Assembly (NCBI RefSeq): GCF_007991635.1
Contig: NZ_BJYS01000022.1
Coordinates: 1 to 64,000, forward strand
DNA from: Adhaeribacter aerolatus
GTDB taxonomy: Bacteria > Bacteroidota > Bacteroidia > Cytophagales > Hymenobacteraceae
DNA length: 64,000 bases
Direction: 5' to 3'
A model generated the notes under the pieces. The model made no database searches, had not been told where the DNA came from, and saw nothing but the letters and a program-made list of their open reading frames with translations. Below are positions 1 to 9,178 of this stretch, in pieces (the stretch's first letter is position 1; each line of letters begins with the position of its first letter). A program made the translations under genes and the position numbers.

Positions 1-23
1 TTTGCTTACAAATTGAAGTTAAA

Positions 24-311
24 CTAACTGGCCGGTTCCGGGGTATGCGACGATACGTAATTCACAAAATCGCCTACGGTATCTATCTTTACTTCGTCGG
101 GAATTACGATATGAAAGTTCTTCTCCAACTCCAGAATAATATCTACCACGTCTACGGTATCAAAGCCAAATTTGCTGAGGTTGGCATTGGTGTGTAAACG
201 CGAAGGTTTAATTTCTTTGGTACGGCTGATTATTTTTATTACTTCGTTTTGTATAGCGGAGGCAGGTTGTGTTCTCATGGTATTCTTTGAATTAGGCAGG
301 TTGTTCTTCAT
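24..311 (-). CDS. Acyl carrier protein-like, Ser replaced by Thr
   Basis: A 95-aa acyl/peptidyl carrier protein-like protein. The helix II region FGFDTVDVVDII followed by LELEKNF and IPDE aligns directly with the carrier-protein signature (G-x-DSLD-x-V-E-L, then LEEEF, then IPDE). Family knowledge: the Ser of DSL carries 4'-phosphopantetheine. Here that residue is Thr52 (codon acc on the minus strand), so normal priming is doubtful. The gene overlaps the end of the RND pump gene by 20 bp if the first ATG is used. A second ATG at 278 (MRTQPAS) would start 13 bp after the pump's stop and gives a more usual carrier length. Neither start has a clear Shine-Dalgarno. It is the last gene of the TetR-TolC-MFP-RND run visible here; the operon may continue beyond base 1. 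It could be a non-acylated structural paralogue or a pathway-specific carrier. The fold call is fairly sure, the function unknown. Confidence 0.85.
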   Translation of the reverse strand: MKNNLPNSKNTMRTQPASAIQNEVIKIISRTKEIKPSRLHTNANLSKFGFDTVDVVDIILELEKNFHIVIPDEVKIDTVGDFVNYVSSHTPEPAS

Positions 312-3300
312 AAGTAGGATGCATAATTGGGCCAGAAGGTTGCATGGCTTTGTTACCTTTTAACTTTAATTTTATACTTTCACTAATCAGGTACATGGCT
401 GGTACTACCAGCAAAGTTAAGAACGTAGCAAAAGCCAGGCCGAAAATAATGGTCCAGGCTAAAGGCCCCCAGAAAACGGCACTTTCGCCGCCCAGGAAGA
501 AATGAGGTTCAAATTCGGAGAATAAAGTAAAGAAGTTAATATTTAAGCCAATGGCCAGTGGTATCAGGCCCAGTATAGCGGCAGTGGCCGTCAATATCAC
601 TGGTGTCAGACGGGTTTTACCCGCCATTACCACGGCTTCGTGCAACTCATAGCCTTCACGTTCGCGCAGTACATCGGCAAATTCTACGAGTAATATACCA
701 TTTTTCACCACAATACCGGCCAGCGCAATAATCCCCACGCCCGTCATTACCACCGAAATATTCATGCCGAAAATGGAGAAACCCAGCAATACTCCAATTA
801 AGCTGAATATAATCTCCGACATAATAATTAATGGTTTAGAGATAGAGTTAAACTGCGTTACCAGAATTAAAAAGATTAAACCAACCGATGCAACCAGCGC
901 AATACTTAAGAAGTCGCTGGTTTCCTGCTGATCTTCCTGCGCGCCGCCAATTTTTACTTCGTAGCCTTCGGGCGCTTTAAATTGCTGCAGGTTCTGCCGG
1001 ATGGTTTCGTTTATTTCGTTGGCGTTAAAACCCGCCAGCACGTTCGACGACAAGGTAATTACCCGTTTCACGTTTTTGCGGCGAATACCACCGTACGTAG
1101 TAGAATAATCGATTTTAGCCACCGACGACAATGGAATTTGCTTAATCTGGCCCGAAACCATGTCGCGGAAAGTTAAACGCATATCCATCAGGGCATCAAT
1201 ATTAGAGCGGTAAGGCTCGGCGTAACGCACCTGAATCGGGTATTCGTCCTCGTCGCGCTTTAGTTTAGAAGCTTCGTAGCCAAAAATGGCCGTTCGAATT
1301 TCCGAACCAATTTGAGCGGTGCTGATACCTTCGCGGTTAGCCCGTACCCGATCAATTTCCACGCTTATCTGCGGATTTTTGTCTTGCAAGTCCGAACGCA
1401 AATCTTCAATGCCACCAACCTGCAACGAATCGATTAACTGCTCTACTTTGCGCGCCACTTTAATCAGGGTGCCAAAATCTTCGCCGGCTACTTCAATCTG
1501 TACGGGTTTGCCTACCGGCGGGCCGCCTTGCTCCTGATCGACGGTAATTTCTACACCCGGAATATTTTTAACTTTTTCCCGGATTTTATTCAGGTACGTG
1601 CGCGAACTCGGCCCGGTGCGGTACTGGAACTCCCGGAAAGCCACGGTTACTTTACCTTTGTTCGATTCGGCCTGGTAAGAAGCTTCCATGGGGTCGCCGG
1701 CACCAATCGCTACGTTCGAAATAATAGATTCCACATCCGGATTATTCTCCCCCACTACATCGTGCACCCGTTTTTCTACCAGCTTGGTAACCGAATCGGT
1801 AACGGCCTGGTCGGTACCCACCGGCATTACCAAATAGGTATAAATAAAGTTCGGATCGCCCTGCGGGAAAAAGTCTACTTTTGGCTGCCGCAAAATGGTG
1901 GCAAATATCGATAATACTAATAAACCCACCACGGCGGCTAACACCCCAAACGGACGCCGGCCCACTAACAGGCTGCGCAGCACCCGCTCGTAAACATTCA
2001 TAAACCGCGGCAATACTTTTGTCTGGAAACTATGAATCCAGCGGGTAAACACGTATTTATTTAAAGCGATAAACAGCATAATAAATACAGTCAGGTTGGC
2101 CAGTCCTGTCCAGCCGGCCAGGTAGCAGATGCCGGCAAAAACGCCCAGGCCAATCATCCAGTACAGAAAAGTTTTGCGGGCTTTTGCCGGATTGGGGTTT
2201 TCATCTTTGCCCATAAACGACACCGCAAAAACCGGGTTAATAATAAAGGCTACCAGCAACGAAGCCATTAAAGTAAGAATAAGCGTTACGGGCAAAAAGT
2301 ACATAAACTTACCAATAATGCCGGGCCAGAATAACAACGGCACAAAAGGCGCCACTGTGGTTAAGGTACCCGCCAGCACCGGTACAAACACCTCGCCAGC
2401 CGCTGCTTTGGCCGATTTTACAATATTCCAGCCAAACTGATGGTGAATGCGGTGCGTGTTTTCGATTACCACAATGGCATCGTCTACCACAATACCCAGG
2501 GCCAGCAAAAACGAGAACAGCACAATCATGTTTAAAGAGAACCCGAGCGCCGGCATTACCAAAAACGCCAGGAACGCCGAGATAGGCACCGACAAAGCCA
2601 CGAAAATTGCGTTGGTGGTTCCCATAAAGAACATGAGAATAAAAGTTACCAGCACAAACCCGATAATAATGGTATTAATCAGGTCGTTTAGGGTATGGCG
2701 GGTCCGGTTCGACTGGTCGCCGGTAACGGTTACCTTTAAGTCTTTGGGTAAGGCCGTTCCTTCCATCTCCTTCAGAATATTGTTGATTTTATCTGAAGCT
2801 TCGATCAGGTTCTGGCCGCTGCGCTTAATAATATTTAAGGTAATTACCGGCTGGTTATCGAGGCGGGCGTAGCTTTCGCGTTCTTTAAAGCCATCGGTTA
2901 CAGTAGCAATATCGCGCAGCGGAATATTACCGCCGGGCAAAGATTTAACCACAATGTTGCCAATCTGGCTGGCGTCGGTATACTGCCCCACCACGCGCAC
3001 CGCCCGGCGCATTTCGCCTACTTTTAACAAACCACCCGAAATGGTCATGTTCTCGAGCTGAATGGCCCGTTGAATATCGCCAAAAGTAACCTGGGCGGCC
3101 TGCATTTTATACAAGTCCACGTCTATCTGTACTTCCTGTTCCAGCGCTCCCACAATATCTACCCGGTTAATTTCGGGCAAAGTTTCAATGCGATCCTGCA
3201 CGGCTTCGGCGTAATTCTTCAGTTTATCGCCGCTGTAGTTACCCGACAGGTTCACGTACATAATCGGCATTTCCGAAAAGCTAACTTCCTGTACCTGGGG

Positions 3301-3708
3301 CTCGTTGGGCAGGTCGTTGGGTAAATCCGAACGGGCGCGGTCTACGGCATCTTTAATTTTCTGTTTGGCCGCATCTACGTCTACATCGGTCATAAACTCC
3401 ACCGAAATAATACAGAAATCCTGCATGGAATTAGAAGTAACCCGCTTTACCCCCGAAATAGATTTGATTTCTTTCTCGATGGGCCGGGTAACGAGGTTCT
3501 CCATATCCGAAGGCGACGTACCCGGATAAATTACCCCGGTCATAATGGTGGGGATAACAATATCGGGGAAGTTTTCTTTCTGGAGCCGGTTGTAGGTAAT
3601 AATACCTGCCAGCGTGATAATGACCGTTAGCACGTAAATGCTGGTTTTATTATCGATAGATAAGCTGGTCAGGAAAAACTCTTTGATTTTACCTTTGGTT
3701 TCTTTCAT
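292..3708 (-). CDS. RND efflux pump inner-membrane permease (HAE1/AcrB type)
   Basis: A 1138-aa resistance-nodulation-division transporter, the proton-driven inner-membrane part of a tripartite efflux pump. TM1 lies at about residues 22-40 (SIYVLTVIITLAG). The TM4 motif VVDDAIVVIEN puts the two proton-relay aspartates near residues 408-409, and the TM10 motif GIVVKNGILLVEF puts the relay lysine near residue 998. Two large periplasmic loops, with Asp/Glu/Arg-rich porter sequence, follow TM1 and TM7. Slightly longer than E. coli AcrB (1049 aa), with added sequence between TM6 and TM7 and in the TM11-12 loop (about SEFEPHFFLGGESAVFWG). It is preceded in the same direction by its adaptor and TolC partner, and overlaps the downstream carrier-protein gene. 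The substrate cannot be told from sequence; the carrier protein next door raises a lipid or aryl-polyene/flexirubin-like product as an inference only. Confidence 0.95.
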   Translation of the reverse strand: MKETKGKIKEFFLTSLSIDNKTSIYVLTVIITLAGIITYNRLQKENFPDIVIPTIMTGVIYPGTSPSDMENLVTRPIEKEIKSISGVKRVTSNSMQDFCIISVEFMTDVDVDAAKQKIKDAVDRARSDLPNDLPNEPQVQEVSFSEMPIMYVNLSGNYSGDKLKNYAEAVQDRIETLPEINRVDIVGALEQEVQIDVDLYKMQAAQVTFGDIQRAIQLENMTISGGLLKVGEMRRAVRVVGQYTDASQIGNIVVKSLPGGNIPLRDIATVTDGFKERESYARLDNQPVITLNIIKRSGQNLIEASDKINNILKEMEGTALPKDLKVTVTGDQSNRTRHTLNDLINTIIIGFVLVTFILMFFMGTTNAIFVALSVPISAFLAFLVMPALGFSLNMIVLFSFLLALGIVVDDAIVVIENTHRIHHQFGWNIVKSAKAAAGEVFVPVLAGTLTTVAPFVPLLFWPGIIGKFMYFLPVTLILTLMASLLVAFIINPVFAVSFMGKDENPNPAKARKTFLYWMIGLGVFAGICYLAGWTGLANLTVFIMLFIALNKYVFTRWIHSFQTKVLPRFMNVYERVLRSLLVGRRPFGVLAAVVGLLVLSIFATILRQPKVDFFPQGDPNFIYTYLVMPVGTDQAVTDSVTKLVEKRVHDVVGENNPDVESIISNVAIGAGDPMEASYQAESNKGKVTVAFREFQYRTGPSSRTYLNKIREKVKNIPGVEITVDQEQGGPPVGKPVQIEVAGEDFGTLIKVARKVEQLIDSLQVGGIEDLRSDLQDKNPQISVEIDRVRANREGISTAQIGSEIRTAIFGYEASKLKRDEDEYPIQVRYAEPYRSNIDALMDMRLTFRDMVSGQIKQIPLSSVAKIDYSTTYGGIRRKNVKRVITLSSNVLAGFNANEINETIRQNLQQFKAPEGYEVKIGGAQEDQQETSDFLSIALVASVGLIFLILVTQFNSISKPLIIMSEIIFSLIGVLLGFSIFGMNISVVMTGVGIIALAGIVVKNGILLVEFADVLREREGYELHEAVVMAGKTRLTPVILTATAAILGLIPLAIGLNINFFTLFSEFEPHFFLGGESAVFWGPLAWTIIFGLAFATFLTLLVVPAMYLISESIKLKLKGNKAMQPSGPIMHPTYEEQPA

Positions 3709-3762
3709 GATTGAAGCTTTTATTATCGGGCAGCCACCGCTAGCCCGAAAGCTGATAAAATA

Positions 3763-4905
3763 TTACTTATTCAAAGCCACGGCCTGACCTTCGTTCAGAT
3801 TCTGCTGGCCGGCCGTAACAACCTGGTCGTTGGGGTTCAGTCCGTTGGTTATTTCGGTATTGCCGGCGTAGGTCTGGCCCAGCGTAACTTTGCGTTTTTT
3901 TACCACGGTGCCGTTGCCGGCCTTTTCTATAACGTACACGTAGTCACCGGCCTCGTCTTTCTGGATGACGTTTACCGGCACCACCAGCGCATTCGGGTTG
4001 TTGTACTCCTGCACCTTTACCACTGCTACCATGTTGGGCCGGATGGGCGCATCTACCTGTCCTTTAATTCTAATCTCAATGGGGAAAGAACGGTTAGAAG
4101 AATTAATTCCCTGGCTAATGGCCGTAACGGTAGCGGGAAATTCCTGCCCGATATCCGGTAGAGAAACCTTGGCCACTACGCCCTTGTGCAACTTACCGGC
4201 ATGGGCTTCCGGAATGTCCGCCACCACTTTCAGGCTGGTAGTATTTACAATGCGGGCCACCGGCAGCGGCGAGGCCGGGTTAACCGCTTCGCCCACTTTG
4301 GGGTTAAACTCATCTACCACGCCGCTAATAGGGGCTTTAATTACATACTGGGCTTGTTGTTCGCGCATCGTAGACAACCGGCGTTCCAGGGCCTCTTTGT
4401 TGTTCTTAGCCTGTAAATATTGAATTTCGGTGCCTATTTTCTGGTCCCAGAGGTTCTTTTGTTTTTCGTACACGGTGCGGGCCAAATCCAGGCTGGTGCG
4501 TAATTCGGCTACGCCTTGCTCCAGAATGGCGGCATCGATGGTAGCCAGCACCTGGCCCTTGCTTACCCGGTCACCCCGTTTAGCCCGTACGCTGGTGAGT
4601 ACGCCCGGTACCCTGGCGCTTACGGTTACATTCTGGTCAAAATCTACCCGGCCCTGTACTTCTAAGTAATTGCTGAATTTCTGGGGCGTAACGGTTACCG
4701 TAGCTACCGGCACAGCCGCCGCTACCGGGGCAGCTAATTTACCTTCGGCCCGGAGCTGATCTTCCAGGCTGGCAATCTGGCTTTGGATTTCGGTTTGCTG
4801 CTTTTTGAGGGCGGCTAATTGTTCTTCTTTGGTGCCGGCTTCTTTGTTGCAGGCCGATACCGCAATTGCCAAAGACAGCACGAGTACTCCTATTTTATTT
4901 TTCAT
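3763..4905 (-). CDS. RND efflux periplasmic adaptor (membrane fusion lipoprotein)
   Basis: A 380-aa HlyD/AcrA-type adaptor that bridges the RND permease and the TolC channel in the periplasm. The N-terminal signal ends in a lipobox (AIAVSAC) with Cys19, so it is probably lipid-anchored. A short Glu/Gln/Lys-rich coiled coil follows at about 27-55 (EEQLAALKKQQTEIQSQIAS), then the barrel-sandwich half-motif GVLTSVRAKRGDRVSKGQVL, a helical hairpin at about 130-190, the second lipoyl half-motif (YVIKAPISGVVDEFNPKVGE), and beta-barrel and membrane-proximal domains. 54 bp separate it from the pump gene and 31 bp from tolC, so one transcript is likely. Length is normal for the family. Confidence 0.95.
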   Translation of the reverse strand: MKNKIGVLVLSLAIAVSACNKEAGTKEEQLAALKKQQTEIQSQIASLEDQLRAEGKLAAPVAAAVPVATVTVTPQKFSNYLEVQGRVDFDQNVTVSARVPGVLTSVRAKRGDRVSKGQVLATIDAAILEQGVAELRTSLDLARTVYEKQKNLWDQKIGTEIQYLQAKNNKEALERRLSTMREQQAQYVIKAPISGVVDEFNPKVGEAVNPASPLPVARIVNTTSLKVVADIPEAHAGKLHKGVVAKVSLPDIGQEFPATVTAISQGINSSNRSFPIEIRIKGQVDAPIRPNMVAVVKVQEYNNPNALVVPVNVIQKDEAGDYVYVIEKAGNGTVVKKRKVTLGQTYAGNTEITNGLNPNDQVVTAGQQNLNEGQAVALNK

Positions 4906-4936
4906 AATTCTATAGCTAATGGATAGGGAAATAATT

Positions 4937-6433
4937 TTATTTAGTTAAAGTGCCGTTCGCTTTTTGTAAATCTACCTTGGCAATAATAGCGTCGTACACG
5001 GCCCCGTAATAATTGGTCTGGGCCTGCCGCAATTCGGTTTCGGCGGTAACTACTTCCAGGTTAGAGCCAACGCCTTCCTGAAACTTGATATTAGCTACCC
5101 GGGCTACTTCCTGAGCCAGTTCCAGGCTTTGTTTCTGCGATTCCAGCACTTGTAAGGCATTTTGCAGGATGGTGTTGGATTGCCGCATTTGCAGGTCTAT
5201 GCTTTGCTTTAATATTTTAAAACCGTTATTAGCTGTTTCTACCGCAATGCGGGCTTGCTGCACTTCGTACTTCTTGCGCAGACCATCAAATATGGGTACC
5301 TGCAAACTTAAACCTACCGACCCAAATGAGAACCAGTTCGGGAAATCGGGTCCGCGGTAATTAGGGCCCATATCTTTGGTGCGCAGCTCCATTAAATCGG
5401 AGAAATTGCGGCTGCCGCCGTTAATGCCGTAGCGGCCGGTGAGGAATAATTTGGGGTAGTAACCGGCTACTTTGTTTTTCACGTCCAGCAAGGCTAAATC
5501 GCGCTGGGTTTCGAGTATGGCATACTCAACCCGCTGGCCGTAGTCGAAATTGGTAACGGCTACCTGTTTGGCATCTACCACCACATTATCCAGCTTGTCG
5601 GTCAGTTCTATGGCCTGGTTCTGGTCCAGGCTCATCTGGAATTTTAATAAATCGATGCTCAAAGCCAGTAAGCGGTTGGCTTTGTCCTTCTCTACTTTCA
5701 GGTTGTTGTAGCTTACCTGCAGGCGATCCACATCTATCTTTTCGGCAAAGCCTTGTTTATTTATCTCGGTGGTTTCGCGCAAAATCCGCTCCAACCGCAC
5801 CAGGTTCTGGTCCAGCAAGCCAATGCGTTCGCGGGTAACCAATACGCCGTAGTAGGCTTTGGAAACATTCTCGATTATATCGCGTTCGGTTTGCTCAACC
5901 TGCTTTCGGGCCAAATCGGTATAAACTTTAGCGGCCTTTAAACCAATCAGGTAAGATCCATCGAACAATAACTGGTTACCCGAAATAGCGGCAGCACCGG
6001 CATACTGCAAACCAAAAGCAAAAGCAGAATAAATGGGCTGCACCGGCTCGGTTGAGGGGACAAACTCCGGTACCAGCACTACGTTCTGGCCGTTATTTAA
6101 CTGCCCTAAATTCTGCGGCGTAATGGTAACCTGTTGCTGACCACCGCCCCCAAAAGCCGAAACATCAACCAGGTTTTTCTGTATTTTAAAGTTATCGGTT
6201 ACGTCTACGCCGGCGTTAACCTGGGGCAAGCCCATCGACCGGATTTGGCCTACCCGCGCTTTGGCGGCCTGGGTTTGCAGTTCGGCATTTTTCATGGCCG
6301 GCTGGTTTTCTAAAGCATATTGGATGGCCTCCTGGAGGCTGAATGGCTGGGTTCCGGTTGTTCCCTGGGCAGCTACCGGGTAAATACCGGCCGCGCTTAA
6401 TACCCAGGTCAGGATTAGTAATTTTACTTTCAT
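4937..6433 (-). CDS. TolC-family outer membrane efflux channel
   Basis: A 498-aa outer-membrane factor. It has a signal peptide (cleavage near PVAAQG), then the family's opening motif LQEAIQYALENQPAMKNAELQ. Two structurally repeated halves of long alpha-helices carry the NPxL-type turns and YYPKLFLTGRYG / SVGLSLQVPIFDG beta-strand segments that form the barrel. It would pair with the adaptor and RND permease encoded just downstream to export compounds directly across the outer membrane. It is separated from the TetR gene by only 14 bp, so regulator and pump probably share a promoter upstream of the regulator. Confidence 0.95.
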   Translation of the reverse strand: MKVKLLILTWVLSAAGIYPVAAQGTTGTQPFSLQEAIQYALENQPAMKNAELQTQAAKARVGQIRSMGLPQVNAGVDVTDNFKIQKNLVDVSAFGGGGQQQVTITPQNLGQLNNGQNVVLVPEFVPSTEPVQPIYSAFAFGLQYAGAAAISGNQLLFDGSYLIGLKAAKVYTDLARKQVEQTERDIIENVSKAYYGVLVTRERIGLLDQNLVRLERILRETTEINKQGFAEKIDVDRLQVSYNNLKVEKDKANRLLALSIDLLKFQMSLDQNQAIELTDKLDNVVVDAKQVAVTNFDYGQRVEYAILETQRDLALLDVKNKVAGYYPKLFLTGRYGINGGSRNFSDLMELRTKDMGPNYRGPDFPNWFSFGSVGLSLQVPIFDGLRKKYEVQQARIAVETANNGFKILKQSIDLQMRQSNTILQNALQVLESQKQSLELAQEVARVANIKFQEGVGSNLEVVTAETELRQAQTNYYGAVYDAIIAKVDLQKANGTLTK

Positions 6434-6447
6434 AGTTGTTTTATTAT

Positions 6448-7062
6448 TTATTCTTCCTCGGTTACTTGTTTGTATTCATTAATGAGCTTGTGCCCTTTGA
6501 GGGTGGCAATGCCCAGCATAAAATGCTCCAGGCATTTCAGTTGCACCTCGCCAACGTTAAACTGATCAGGCGGGAAAATATTGGGGTTAAACACGAGTTC
6601 AATCTGGGCCAGCCGTAATCGGCTCATCACCTCTACATCCAGATCTGCGCGAAAAAGGCCTTCTTCCATGCCGCGCCGGATATTGGCCTTTACGGTAGCC
6701 AAAATAAAGTTCATTTTATGCGCGTTAAACAGGTTCCAGGCACCCGGGTGATATTTTTGCAAGTCATAAAACACGGAGGGATGCAGCTGCGAAAACAATT
6801 TTTTATTCAGGGTCATAATCCTAAAAAGTTCCTCTACCGCATTGGTCGCCGCTTTAGTGGTTTCTTCGCAGCCGCATTCATTGGCCTGCAGATGCAGCCT
6901 GATTACCGCTTGCACCAGTTCATCTTTGTTCTCAAACCATTTGTAAAGTGTTTTTTTCGACATTGCCAGTTGCAGGGCAATATCATCCATCGAAACACTT
7001 TTTATTCCCCGGCGACAAAATAGCCGGAACGCTTCGGTCAAAATCTTGTTTTTTACTTCCAC
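6448..7062 (-). CDS. TetR/AcrR family transcriptional regulator
   Basis: A 204-aa TetR-type regulator. The N-terminal helix-turn-helix is clear: ILTEAFRLFCRRGIKSVSMD, then IALQLAMSKKTLYKWFENKD. The C-terminal two-thirds is the variable ligand-binding domain. The first codon is GTG (bases 7062-7060, followed by GAA GTA AAA); no in-frame ATG lies nearer the HTH. It is first in a co-directional run regulator-tolC-MFP-RND-ACP, so it is probably an autoregulating local repressor of the pump. A dyad just upstream (7091-7118) is a candidate operator. Ligand unknown. Confidence 0.93.
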   Translation of the reverse strand: MEVKNKILTEAFRLFCRRGIKSVSMDDIALQLAMSKKTLYKWFENKDELVQAVIRLHLQANECGCEETTKAATNAVEELFRIMTLNKKLFSQLHPSVFYDLQKYHPGAWNLFNAHKMNFILATVKANIRRGMEEGLFRADLDVEVMSRLRLAQIELVFNPNIFPPDQFNVGEVQLKCLEHFMLGIATLKGHKLINEYKQVTEEE

Positions 7063-7090
7063 TGTTTAGCCTAATGGGCACAAACCTAAA

Positions 7091-7118
7091 GGAAACTTTT
7101 ATTGTTTCCAAAGTTTCC
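7091..7118. promoter_or_regulatory. Candidate TetR operator dyad
   Basis: On the plus strand GGAAACTTT (7091-7099) is mirrored by AAAGTTTCC (7110-7118), and the same GGAAAC also pairs with GTTTCC at 7104-7109. Two overlapping dyads therefore sit 29-56 bp upstream of the GTG start of the TetR gene. TetR-family repressors bind short palindromes overlapping their own promoter; that this is the site is inference from position and symmetry. Confidence 0.5.
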
Positions 7119-7681
7119 GGTAGAATATTTTTAATTTTCATTTTAACATTTTCAATAAGGCAGGTTGGCTAATTTTCTGGTGATTAAAGGCAGCACAAAG
7201 GTGCTCGTGGTGACCGGCAAACCAAAAAGATATTCGGTAAACAGGTGGTTTTTCCTGCTGAATGACAGAAAAACAGGTTTAAAGCGCTTGCGGTGGTATT
7301 AACCCGGATCGGATTTTTGCTTATTAATCGGCTGCTGGCGCTGGCAAGAACCGGTTAAACGGAAGGAATATTTAAGTTGAAACTTACGTGTGGTTGAAGC
7401 AGTTAGACCAGCAGTTTTTGATAAGCAAACGTTATATTCATCTTAACACTTCTAACAGACAGGCTATACCACCGGGAATAAAAGAGCAGCGTTAGCTGAA
7501 AATAATATTCATTCCTCTCCACCGGTTAGTCCGCAGAACTCTTCTTGCCTGACCAGAATTGCCGGAAAAATACCAGCGGTGGTGTCGGGTACCGGAGATT
7601 GCTGTTCGTGCGGATAACTGTACGGTGCTGAAGGGAGGCTTTGTGTTTGTTGTTTAATTGGGTGACAGACTAATTGCCGGT
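7119..7681. other. Intergenic, no gene seen
   Basis: About 560 bases between the TetR gene and the GH5 gene. No reading frame with a recognisable product, no tRNA and no clear terminator were found. The part nearest the regulator should hold the promoter of the efflux operon. Confidence 0.5.
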
Positions 7682-8716
7682 CTATTTTTTACTTCTAAGG
7701 GTAGACTCCTTTTGGCTGTATTTCTGCAAAGCACTTTTAAAATATCGGCCTTGCCGGGTTGGCGTAAACTGCCAGTCGCTGATGAGCATCGGCGACCATT
7801 GCGGGTCGAAAACCCAAACTGTGTAGGAAATGCCGTTTTCGTCGGCGTATTTGGTAATGGCGTCGCCGTAAGATTCGTCGCTGATGACCGGCACGTGGGC
7901 GCCTTTGTCGTCGGGGCCGCAGAAGCCAATTTCGGTTAAGATTACCGGGTATTTTTTAGCGACAAAGCCCCAGTCGGCGGTCCATTTGGGCTCCCAGGGT
8001 TTTTCGCGCTTCTGGGGGTACGGGTGGCTAACGTAGGCAATGCCTTCGGCCATAATCAGGTCCTGGGCTACCGGGGTAAGGTCGTAAGCCCAGTTAAAAC
8101 CCGCTACCAGTGGCACCGCTTTCGAGCCGTTTGCCCGGATGATTACAATCATTTCTTCTACTATTTCTTTCCATTGCGGCCAGGTGCAGGTGCCGGCTGC
8201 CCCGCCCATTACGGTTGGCTCGTTAAACAGTTCGAACATAGCTACGGTGGTATTGCCTTTATAATATTGCGCCATGGTGCGCCAAAACTCGAAAGTTTCC
8301 TTTTTAGTGGTCTCGTAATTACCTCGCTGGTAAAGTTCTGAACGCAAGTTGCCAATGCTGTGCCAATCAATAATCACGTACATGCCCAGTTCGGTGGCCC
8401 ATTGCACGCCCTGGTCCAGCAGTTTCAGGTAATTTTCCGGCCCGTGTTTGCGCCAGGCATTCGGGTGCACCGGGAACCGCACCACATTGGCACCCCAGCT
8501 TTTCATGGCCTGAAAATATTCTTTGTTCCAGTGTTTATCTCTATCGACTTTATCCGGGTCGCTGGTGTCTAGCCCCCGAAATACAATGGTTTTGCCGTCG
8601 CTGGTAACAAATTTATTGCCTTGTACGCTTATTTGGGGTAAGGTGGTAGTTTGGGCGTAGGAAGGCTTACAAGCGAGTAGGAAGAGGAAAATCAAAATTA
8701 CAGGTAGTATTCTCAT
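7682..8716 (-). CDS. Secreted glycoside hydrolase family 5 (cellulase-like)
   Basis: A 344-aa clan GH-A hydrolase. The N-terminus is hydrophobic (ILIFLFLLAC) with either a lipobox Cys or a signal-peptidase I site at SYAQ. The strand-1 motif TIVFRGLDTSD opens the TIM barrel, followed by VVRFPVHP. The acid/base is Glu~166 in FELFNEP and the nucleophile is Glu~262 in VILTEIGF, both at the expected barrel strands. The family cleaves beta-1,4-linked glucans or mannans by a retaining mechanism; the exact substrate is not readable here. It stands alone on the minus strand. An alternative-frame ORF over its 3' end is a shadow. Confidence 0.9.
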   Translation of the reverse strand: MRILPVILIFLFLLACKPSYAQTTTLPQISVQGNKFVTSDGKTIVFRGLDTSDPDKVDRDKHWNKEYFQAMKSWGANVVRFPVHPNAWRKHGPENYLKLLDQGVQWATELGMYVIIDWHSIGNLRSELYQRGNYETTKKETFEFWRTMAQYYKGNTTVAMFELFNEPTVMGGAAGTCTWPQWKEIVEEMIVIIRANGSKAVPLVAGFNWAYDLTPVAQDLIMAEGIAYVSHPYPQKREKPWEPKWTADWGFVAKKYPVILTEIGFCGPDDKGAHVPVISDESYGDAITKYADENGISYTVWVFDPQWSPMLISDWQFTPTRQGRYFKSALQKYSQKESTLRSKK

Positions 8717-8791
8717 TAAGGCTTTATCCTACTTAATATTTCGGCAAGAAAGATAAGAAATTAAGTAAAATTGAATGCGACTTTTAAGCCC

Positions 8792-9178
8792 TTAATCCCA
8801 CTTTATTTTCACCCGATATTTATTGAAGTTCTCATCCCTTGTCAGGATTAATAAATTTTCGGTAGCTCCTTGGGCTATAATTATTCTGTCGAATGGATCG
8901 CGATGGTGAAATTCCAATTTTAATAGTACCTGAATATGTGCAAAGGTAATAGGTAAGATTTCAATGTCGTTATCAGCCAGCAATCCTGCTATTTTATTAA
9001 AATCTGATTGGAGCTGGAGCTTATTGAGACTTAGCTTTATAGCCATTTCCCAAAGACTGGCAATACTGATAAAGCATCTATTATTGATATTTTTTATATC
9101 GCTTCGAACTTGCTCCGGTAAAGAACCATCGCCATTAATAAACCATATGAACGTATGCGTATCAAGCAATAAGTCCAT
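8792..9178 (-). CDS. PIN-domain toxin, VapC-like
   Basis: A 128-aa PIN-domain ribonuclease of the Sll0205/VapC type. The first acidic residue is in LLDTHTFIWFING, the conserved Glu in SLWEMAIKLSLNKL, and the later aspartates in HHRDPFDRIIIAQ and LTRDENF, giving a complete Mg2+ site. It is the second gene of a toxin-antitoxin pair. Its ATG overlaps the antitoxin stop by one base (TAATG), which implies translational coupling. PIN toxins of this class cut tRNA or rRNA; the target is unknown. Confidence 0.9.
   Translation of the reverse strand: MDLLLDTHTFIWFINGDGSLPEQVRSDIKNINNRCFISIASLWEMAIKLSLNKLQLQSDFNKIAGLLADNDIEILPITFAHIQVLLKLEFHHRDPFDRIIIAQGATENLLILTRDENFNKYRVKIKWD

Noticed and set aside
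7654-7929. A 91-codon frame overlapping the 3' end of the GH5 gene
   Set aside because: It is an alternative-frame shadow of a gene with complete catalytic motifs.
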